Assembly (NCBI GenBank): GCA_036897485.1
Contig: JAYMTF010001273.1
Span: 1 to 24,696, forward strand
Reading direction: 5' to 3'
Source: Pelargonium nanum
Lineage: Eukaryota > Streptophyta > Magnoliopsida > Geraniales > Geraniaceae
DNA length: 24,696 nt
The notes beneath the pieces are model-generated. The model did not search any database. It had not been told where the DNA came from and saw only the letters and a list, made by a program, of their open reading frames with translations. The first letter of the stretch is position 1; the number at the start of each line of letters is the position of its first letter. Below, piece by piece: positions 16,953-24,696 of the stretch. A program made the translations under genes and the position numbers.

Positions 16953-17130
16953 TTTTGTCTAATTGTTAGAGATTGTAGGATTTTTTTTTTTTTTTTTGTT
17001 CCAGTTAGTTGTTGGATTTGGGGATAGTATTATAGCTCTAGAGTTTTGTTAAAGTTTCTATTTTTATGATTTTTGGTGACCCAATTTTGCTAAAATTCCT
17101 ACTTGCACACCCAAATTTTTATCAGCTACC

Positions 17131-17440
17131 TAGAGTTGGCTATACGAACCCGAACCCAGACAGTCGAAACTTGTAGTTGGCAATTTAGACCCGACCTTAT
17201 AAGCACCTGAAATTTGTCAATTTGGGTGGAATAAAATGAACTCAGAACAATTTTGGGTCGGATTTCGCATATTTGCATGAATTAACACATTAGAGCTGTA
17301 AAATCAGAATATGACACGCAATTTGAACATATTTTGATGAGTTAGGCCTTCTACATTTTGCATGCAGAATTCGAATTTGTTTCGGTTCGAGTTAAGTCCC
17401 CCCAAAAAAACTCGATCTATTACTCGAATGGTTAATTCTA
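17131..17440. mobile_element. TAGAG-family TIR element, copy E, downstream of CPN60B
   Basis: The left end TAGAGTTGGCTATACGAACC and the inverted right end TAGAATTAACCATTCGAG (other strand) share TAGA.TT..C.AT.CGA; the length is 310 bp. The 8-base flanks CAGCTACC and CTAGTACC agree at 5 of 8 positions, a possible worn target duplication. A second left-end-like TAGTTGGCAATTTAGACCCG at 17174 suggests a nested or tandem copy. Confidence 0.45.
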
Positions 17441-20400
17441 CTAGTACCTAGTTTGATTCTCAATTAATTTCGGAAAGTGAGGGTCGGCCATTGTCGATAA
17501 AAAATATTTTGAAAAATTGAACTTTTACCTTACCTTCACAATTTTAATGCAATTGCAATTGTACGAGTAAAAAGTAAATCTATCAAAATTTTGGTTTATT
17601 TTAACTTTTTGACACGTACGCAAGCTGTGAAGATTTTTTCGTGCATCATCAAAACTATTTCAATCAATGATCAATTAAAATAATTGACTTTGAATCGTTT
17701 AATGAACATGATGATTGCATTTCAATTGATCAGTTGAATCAAATCGATTTTTATATTATTATCACATTATGCAACATAAATTAAAAAGTTAATTGATCAA
17801 AATGGTGTAGGTTAACACTCAAGAGCCCACTACTAACAATGAGTGAAGCCATCATCTTTATTTATTTTTGTTTGGTTCTATTTTTCAAATTGCAATTTGA
17901 AGGAAAAAAAACTATAAATGTTTATAGAGTTTTGTCAAGGCAGTTGGTACTCATCATGACATAATAAATTAGAAAAATAATGTTTGTTTTTGGGGTAAAA
18001 ATAATTAAATAATAATAATAATAATGTTAATTATGGTGAAATTATGAGAATATTTAGAACCCACCACATAAAAAATAGTATCTTTTGGAGATCACAATTT
18101 TTCTTCCAATTAGAGATCACTTATAAAAGCATGATTTGAAAATCTTTTACCAAAAAGATGGTTGATGCTGATTGCATTGCATACATCACTAAGATATTTT
18201 AATATTTTACATAGTATAAAGGAGCTCAAGTAGCTAAAGTAAGAGATATACTGAGGTCGACACTCCGTATAAATATAGACGATACTTCTTTTCTTAAATC
18301 CCAGTCGATTTTTATCCGTGGTCTTTTAAGTTTCTTATGATATATATCACACGTTAGAAGAAATACAAAAGTAAAAGCATCTGATATGTTTAGTTTCGTT
18401 ATTACAGTTGTTGTCACTTCAATTCTTCATAACTGGCTTTTCTTATTCATTTTCCTTTTGTTTGGTCTCGACATCTATTTTCTTGTATATGTCGCACTAT
18501 CATATATGCTTTCATCATATACTAGTTTGTGAGAGTATGCTTGTTGCGGTTAAATTGAACTTTTTATTTTATTTTGCTTTCAATCACACTTTAGTTATGA
18601 TAATTTTATATTTCATTTATTCTTTCTCTGTGAAGATTTTTAGGTGTTAGAGTTTTTATTTTGTCTTTTTATTGAAAATTGTTCTTTTCATTATGAGTCT
18701 ATGATTATTTTTCTCTATTGATGTGTTTCAAATGCTCGTTCAAGATTTTAGTCAATTACATAATATTTGGACATTCTTTTGAACATTTGAAGTAGTTTAC
18801 TCCAGCTTGCTAGAATATCTGTATACGTCATTAACTGCTGATAAAATTATTTATCATTTAAAAAATGGTATGTTGAAAGATTATACATCTTGAGCGTGCT
18901 GTTATAACATCTTACACACAAGAAAATAACTATTTACATCTATAATAATAAATTTAAACATTGCATGAATGTGACATACACAAAACAATAATTAAAATAT
19001 AGAAGAAAAAAAACATATGCTTATATTATATATATTGCAATAAATCACATCCCTTATAAAAATGGTTGTTTCTTTTTGTGTTTTTTGTTTTGTTTTTATT
19101 TTCAAAAGCTCCTTTATGTATTCCACCCTGCCCCCCATTGATTGTGCTACTAGTGAGCCAAAACTATTTTAGTACCAATAATTCTATAACTTTATGTCTT
19201 TGTTCATGTACAAAACTTTTATTTTAAAATTAAGGATATACTATAAATAGTCATGAACAAATTATTTGGGTCCCAAATCAATCAAAAATTGGTCCTCCTT
19301 TTTGTGCAAGTGGTTCCATTTGTAATGATCCTCTTCCACAATTATTATTTAATTAGTAGGTGTAACATAATTTATTTTATGTATAACTATAGTTGCAATT
19401 ACTTGTTGCACACCTCGTTATATATTACAAATATGTGCAACTTGTTTTACATTAATCATTCTTTTTATTAATTTATATGACAATATAAGAGAAGTTTCCT
19501 TAAAAGTAATATGAAGTCATTCATTTTATTTCGAATTGATCTAATTTATAATAATATCATTATATTTGGTCGACGTGAAAATTTTGTTGTAGATAATTTT
19601 GATTGATGTGGCAACCACGTAACGATTAATTTAGCTGAATTTACTAATTGGCACTAAATCAAAATAAAAACTAAATTACATTAAAAAACAGTTAGTCATA
19701 AACATCGTACATTACCACTGAAGAATATGAAAATAAAATGACTCTTCCAACTATATACCGATAACAAAAACAAAAACGTTCTATTTCACGTTGCATGGCG
19801 ACACGATGTGACTTGACAAACACTAAATTACAATCACTTTCATTCTAAAAAGAAGAAAAATAGCAATTATTCAGTTTCTAAATTTGATGCATAAAGATTT
19901 TTATAGAACCAAAAAAAAATAAAGTGATGAAAATGATATATGATAAAATAAATAATTAAAAAGTCCGTACAGAAAATTAATGTGGGAAATGTAAAAAAGT
20001 CCAATTACCAATCTTTATATAGAGACAATGAAGTGGACATGACATATAGTGAGACCCATTAATGTCCAATTTTTACATATCATGAAAAATAATATTCCTA
20101 TTAATATAAGTAATATTCTTTAGTGGAGAATTGGCCCAACCATGATTCTCAGGCAAAATTTACATTTTTTCTTTCACTTTTCATTTTCTAATTTAAGAAT
20201 GTGTTTTTTGAAAAGTAAAGCCCTTGAATGTGGAATAGATCATCATTTTATTCTCATTAAAAAACCATGAATTATTGTGAGAATATTAGCTTTTGCTCTC
20301 ACTCTCTCTCTGTTGTTTTAACTAAATATCATAGGTATAATATGTAGTTTTATCACATGTTGATGAGCTTTATTGACAAGGTCAAAAGAGAATAGACGAC

Positions 20401-21060
20401 AACGAGAGCCTTCTACGTTTAATATTGAGTTTAAGTTCACTTAAAAGTTTCAAATACCATGCAAATAAGATTGAAAATTAGAAGTGCGTCTCATCCCATA
20501 TTGTTACGGGCCTCTCTCTCACACACACTTGTCATGAATCCATCATAATACCATAGTGATTTTCGATCCTCTCGGGCATCATTAAGGGGTTATGTTATGG
20601 CCCATGCTGAGTCTCTTTTGGGAGTTGTCGTGTCAACTAATCACTAATCTGATTTATTTATGAAATTTCGTGTATTATCACTTTTAATATATTTTAAATA
20701 ATAATATGCTTTCTTGTAATTTAAAATATGTATGAACCAATGCTCACTTAGTTGAGCTGTATAAAACTCGCGTTCTATGCCAGAGGTCTCAACTTTGAGA
20801 CACCTCGTGGACGTTGAATTTTTTTTGTATATTTTTAATTGAAATTTTCTTTCATCATATATATTTTTCTTTCTCAAATAACAATATACAATGTGGTCCA
20901 TGCATAGTTTACATCAATATTAATGTCATTGATTTCTCCATCTTAACCACCAAATAAGATGAGCTCACTATTGGGATTAAGAACATTATTTAACTCAACA
21001 AGTATAAGCTTAATAAGCTTGTTTGTTCCCACTGATGAGACATACCAACTGATCATTTTG
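17441..21060. other. AT-rich intergenic region, no gene seen
   Basis: No frame on either strand has gene-like composition, family motifs or a linked splice structure. The visible content is simple: (AAT)6 at 18008-18025; a segment at 19601-19840 with GATGTGGCAACCACGT and CGACACGATGTGAC that may be a third copy of the GTGGCAA dispersed repeat; and a GC-richer island at 20480-20650. I found no tRNA- or rRNA-like sequence. Confidence 0.6.
18008..18025. repeat. (AAT)6 microsatellite
   Basis: Six perfect AAT units within AT-rich intergenic DNA. Confidence 0.9.
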
Positions 21061-21558
21061 GTGATAGGTAAGTTTAGTTTACATTACATGTTAGTGAAGA
21101 TACGTCTCAACATTAATGTTTCTCACAATATATCTGATAACCGACAATTTTTGTTTAAACAGGATATTAATTTATCATTACATGTTGATGGAAATTAAAA
21201 GATACATGCATGTCAACTAGTGAACTGATCATCGCAAGACAACTGACAATCAACCATTTCCATCTTAGCTAATAAGTTACCATTTCACACCAATAGAACT
21301 TTTCATCTTCGCTGATAATTTATCATTGCATGTTGGCAAAGATACGTGTCAACGTTTATACTCATCATTGCAAGATGACTGACAGTCTGCAATTTATATT
21401 TTAATTGATTAATTATTATTACATGTCGATGAAAATAAGTGTCAATATTTATATAACAACCGCAACATAGCGGACAAACGACACTTTATATTTTAACTTA
21501 TTGTTTATCATTCCATGTCTATATAGATACCATGTCAATTTTTATACTGATCTCATTT
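21061..21558 (+). repeat. Degenerate tandem array, about 93-bp period, 5-6 copies
   Basis: The anchor CATTRCATGT recurs at about 21082, 21176, 21281 (poor), 21324, 21416 and 21509, with spacings of 94, 105, 43, 92 and 93. The unit reads roughly TTATCATTACATGTYGATG, AARATACGTGTCAAC, TTTATACTGATCATCGCAAG, ACRACTGACARTCTGCAATT, TATATTTTAAY. The third copy is truncated. No coding frame runs through it. Confidence 0.75.
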
Positions 21559-23270
21559 TTCATAAATCTATATTTCACATAAATGAAAGAAAAAAAATCT
21601 AACTATTTTATTAAGTGTAACAAAACAATATATAATTCATTGAAAATAAAAACAATATATAATAAAAATAAAAAACAAGACCCACCATTTATTTTATATA
21701 TATTATGGTTTATACTATTTTCAATGACTACAGAAGAGTTCAACTGTGTAATTAAAGGCATGTCCCCCAAGAAAAAGAAATAATATTAATGAGTGTGCCT
21801 TTTTTAGCCACATCACCTCTTTCATTGTACATCAACTTCACATCAATCCTCCCAACCACTTGACAAAAACCATTCAATTTTTTTGTTTTTAGTATAAAGT
21901 TTTTAAACTATATGTTAACAATATAAAGAGTTTTTAAGCATAAGCTAAAACACATTAAAATTACACAGAAGCAATATATTTTTATACTAATAATATAAAA
22001 CAAATATTGAACTACCGAAATGACTAAAACGCCGTCATATGCGAAATTATAATTGAGACATTGAGAGGATTTGAATTGTCCCGTTTCTTATCTCGTTTTG
22101 CTTGAGTCAAACAATCTTCAGCTTAATTCGTGAACATCTAAAACATATTTCATTGCTCCATCAAATATTAGTTTTATATAATTACAATAAGTCATGTACT
22201 TAAAAAGAAGATTTTTTGTTTAAAGTTTAAGTATTTAGATTTGAGGAAAATAAGTTGTAAGTGAATTTTTTTTTTTGGTAAAAACCCCTTTGAAATTTAT
22301 TCTTGTAAATAATAAATAAAATAAAAGTGGTCATGCCAATTCAAGTCAAATATCTTTATATTATCTACAATAAGCTAGATTCTTCTTCAATTATCAAAAG
22401 GAATAAAGACAATCTGGAATGATCTGATTTTTCCCAATTTGGAAGTATCAAGAATTTAATATAATCACTAGAGCTATACTCATTGCATGAACACATATAA
22501 TTTTTAATTAATTAAATAACATATTATTTAATTAAGATCAATATCTTTAATTATTTAGAATTTCAATTCTTAGTTGGTGCGTGAATTTTTTTTTTGTAAA
22601 AAACAAACAAAAAAAAACTCTCTCTTTTTATTATATATATTTGAGTAATTAGTCTTCAACCTTCAAATAAAAAATCAGTCAAAATAGCTAAATGGATTGC
22701 TCTTAACTTATTTTTTTGAACGAGCTCTTAACTTCTTTTAAATGTGTTAAATTAATTTATTTTGTTATTTTAGTTTTCTACACGATTATTACATTTTTTT
22801 TACTAAATCAATGTAATTAATTGTGATTTACAAATTATTAAAGTTTTAGGACTTTGATAAATTTGGAAAATTAATGCATGTGCTGTGTCACCTCACAATT
22901 AGTCAATTATGGAAAAAGAAAAACATGTCTCATTCAAAATAGACAGATCCTCCATTATTACTTATTTTCACTCTTCATTTTGGGTAATATGTTTCTAAAA
23001 CCAGACATGTCAGAACAAATCTTTTTCTTTCTGAAACATCTTTCAAGTTGGTTCAATATTGACATGCACAAGGCTAAACTTTTGAGTCTAAATATCTATA
23101 AATGGCTAGGTTCACAAATTAATTGGACTTTAAAAAATCTTATTTAAATTATTAAAAGAGATTTTATGCATGTTAATGCTTGGGACGAAACTTTGTCGGT
23201 TTAATCGAAACAGGCTAATGAATGTGACTACTAAGATACACTAAGTGGTAAACCCACAATTCCTCGTTCT
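21559..23270. other. AT-rich intergenic region, no gene seen
   Basis: Dominated by A and T runs and short palindromic AT words. I see no gene-like frame, RNA gene or clear TIR element. A small GC-richer patch at 22020-22110 has no recognisable content. Confidence 0.55.
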
Positions 23271-23500
23271 TAGATTATTTGAAAGACGTTTTTGTTCATT
23301 TCTCTATTTTAAAAACTTTTGGACTATTTTTATTTTATATTTTGAGATTATTGGAAAATGTCTAAGTTATTTCTCTATTTTGAGAATTTTTTTAATTATA
23401 TTATTTCAGCTTTGAGATAATTTGAATAAATTTTTTGCCATTTCTCTATATGTAAACCTTTTCAATTATTTTGTTTTACGTTATGAGATCATATGAATTA
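23271..23500 (+). repeat. Tandem array, 70-bp period, about 3.3 copies
   Basis: GAGAT anchors occur at 23344, 23414 and 23484, exactly 70 bases apart, with a first TAGAT copy at 23271 (73 bases before). Each unit continues GAGATWATTTGAAWAA, a T-rich stretch, ATTTCTCTATTTTGARAA, TTTTTTMAATTATWTTATTT. The fourth copy loses similarity after about 20 bases. Confidence 0.8.
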
Positions 23501-24696
23501 TGAATGGCATTTGGACATGAATTTTTGGATTTATATAATTAAAATCTAAAAATTGAGCTATACTTATATAAAAGAAAAATGATAAATAAAGTTGGTATGT
23601 TAATGTGATAAATTTACTAGATTAATACATTATAAAATCCAAATTATTATTTTAACTTTGCTTGAATTTCACATGGTCACTTGACTCACTTGTTATATTA
23701 AATAGCCAACAAGATTGCTAAATCTTTTTATTCTTATTCCAACCAAGTCTCATTAGAGATGCAAAAACAACAACTGCCTTGAGAATCAAACTTTTTTTAT
23801 ATTAATGTATAATTATTCATATTAAAAATTGACTCACATATTTAAAAATTGTCATATTTTAATTTATTCTCATGAATTTTCTAAATTTTTGTGAATGATC
23901 CAAGGTAACGTTAGGACTGCAATATTGTGCTTGGGTTGACTTTGGTTTTATACATGGAGTTATTTATCAAATAATTGATTTATTATAATTATATGTATAA
24001 TTGTAGTTGAATATATATAGTTTTGACTTAACTACTTTTGGAGAAAAATAATTATATGAATAATGCTATTGGTAGTTAATTTCGTTTACAATCTTCAACT
24101 TAACACCACCTCAGTTAGGTAGTAATAATAAACTAAAATTTTATTTGAATTAGCATACAATAATACTTCTTTGTTTAATTATACGAAGAGTTAATGTCAT
24201 TAAATAAAGAAAAAAATGTATACTTAACTTTTTTGCAAAAAAAAAAAAATGGCATGACACTGATGGCGTAAAATTGAGTGTAAATGAGTTAAAATTTGAC
24301 ATATATAATATTATTATTCTCTCGTGAAACTTTGCGTTCATCATCTTATGTATGAATATATTATACACTAGAACGGCATTCTTCACATTATTTAAAAATT
24401 AAAACATACATTATTACACTTAAATTAATATAATATTATGATACTTTTTCGAATAAGTGAATGAACATGCCGAAATATCAATTCCGTCCATCAACAACTC
24501 ATAATTTGTGGACAAAACAAATTATACCAGCATTTAATTAGATAGTATTAAATATGATTTCATATTTATATATTTGAATATGTTCATATATAAATATGCA
24601 GAAAAACATGAGGCAAATATGATAGAGAAATTAAATAAATATATACTATTTTTTAGAACAATGCGTTAAAATGTACCATCAAATGTGGAAAATTGG
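23501..24696. other. AT-rich intergenic region to window end, no gene seen
   Basis: No coding or RNA gene is recognisable. An A13 run lies at 24237-24249. Confidence 0.55.

Noticed and set aside
17668..17799. Inverted pair TGATCAATTAA / TTAATTGATCA about 110 bases apart
   Set aside because: Perfect over 11 bases but made of low-complexity AT words in an AT-rich area, with no wider arm similarity.
17441..24696. Search for tRNA, rRNA, miRNA or transposase genes in the gene-free tail
   Set aside because: No tRNA-like T-loop with matching acceptor arms, no long stem beyond AT-rich chance pairs, and no transposase or reverse transcriptase motif was found by eye.
1..24696. CRISPR arrays, operons, ribosome binding sites and other bacterial features
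   Set aside because: The window is plant nuclear DNA with spliced genes; the regular repeats seen are degenerate tandem arrays without spacers.

Overview
This is a piece of a plant nuclear genome, almost certainly a eudicot. The genes have many short AT-rich introns, all with GT-AG ends, and three of the four encode plant-type proteins: a plastid chaperonin with a transit peptide, a CASP-like membrane protein and a plant NUP35. Intergenic DNA is very AT-rich and carries decayed terminal-inverted-repeat elements and degenerate tandem repeats. The species cannot be told from this window.

Layout, all genes on the + strand. 1-1650: AT-rich intergenic DNA with a decayed dispersed repeat at its left edge. 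1740-2798: a three-exon gene for an unrecognised 127-residue acidic protein. 3660-6169: NUP35, a nuclear pore scaffold protein of 331 residues, with a 5'-UTR intron. 6365-8060: a stretch rich in small TIR elements. 8212-11261: a CASP-like four-membrane-segment protein of 205 residues, with a long first intron containing a three-copy tandem duplication. 11262-12220: intergenic with repeat remnants. 12894-16830: the plastid chaperonin CPN60 beta subunit (603 residues, 14 coding exons plus a 5'-UTR intron). 16953-24696: about 7.7 kb in which I see no gene, with two degenerate tandem arrays (93-bp and 70-bp periods).

The genes are individually transcribed and have no evident shared pathway: nuclear pore, plasma-membrane scaffold and plastid protein folding. 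What links three of them is non-coding. The first introns of NUP35, the CASP-like gene and CPN60B all carry the same motif, close to TGTTTGGTTGCTGAGAAAA, soon after the 5' splice site. In the CASP-like gene it has been tripled by tandem duplication. NUP35 and CPN60B also both have telo-box motifs in their 5' leaders. A family of short elements with ends like TAGAGMTGACAATTYGG lies in introns and promoters across the window. Exon models were built by hand from reading frame, splice consensus and protein-family expectation; no transcript or database evidence was available.
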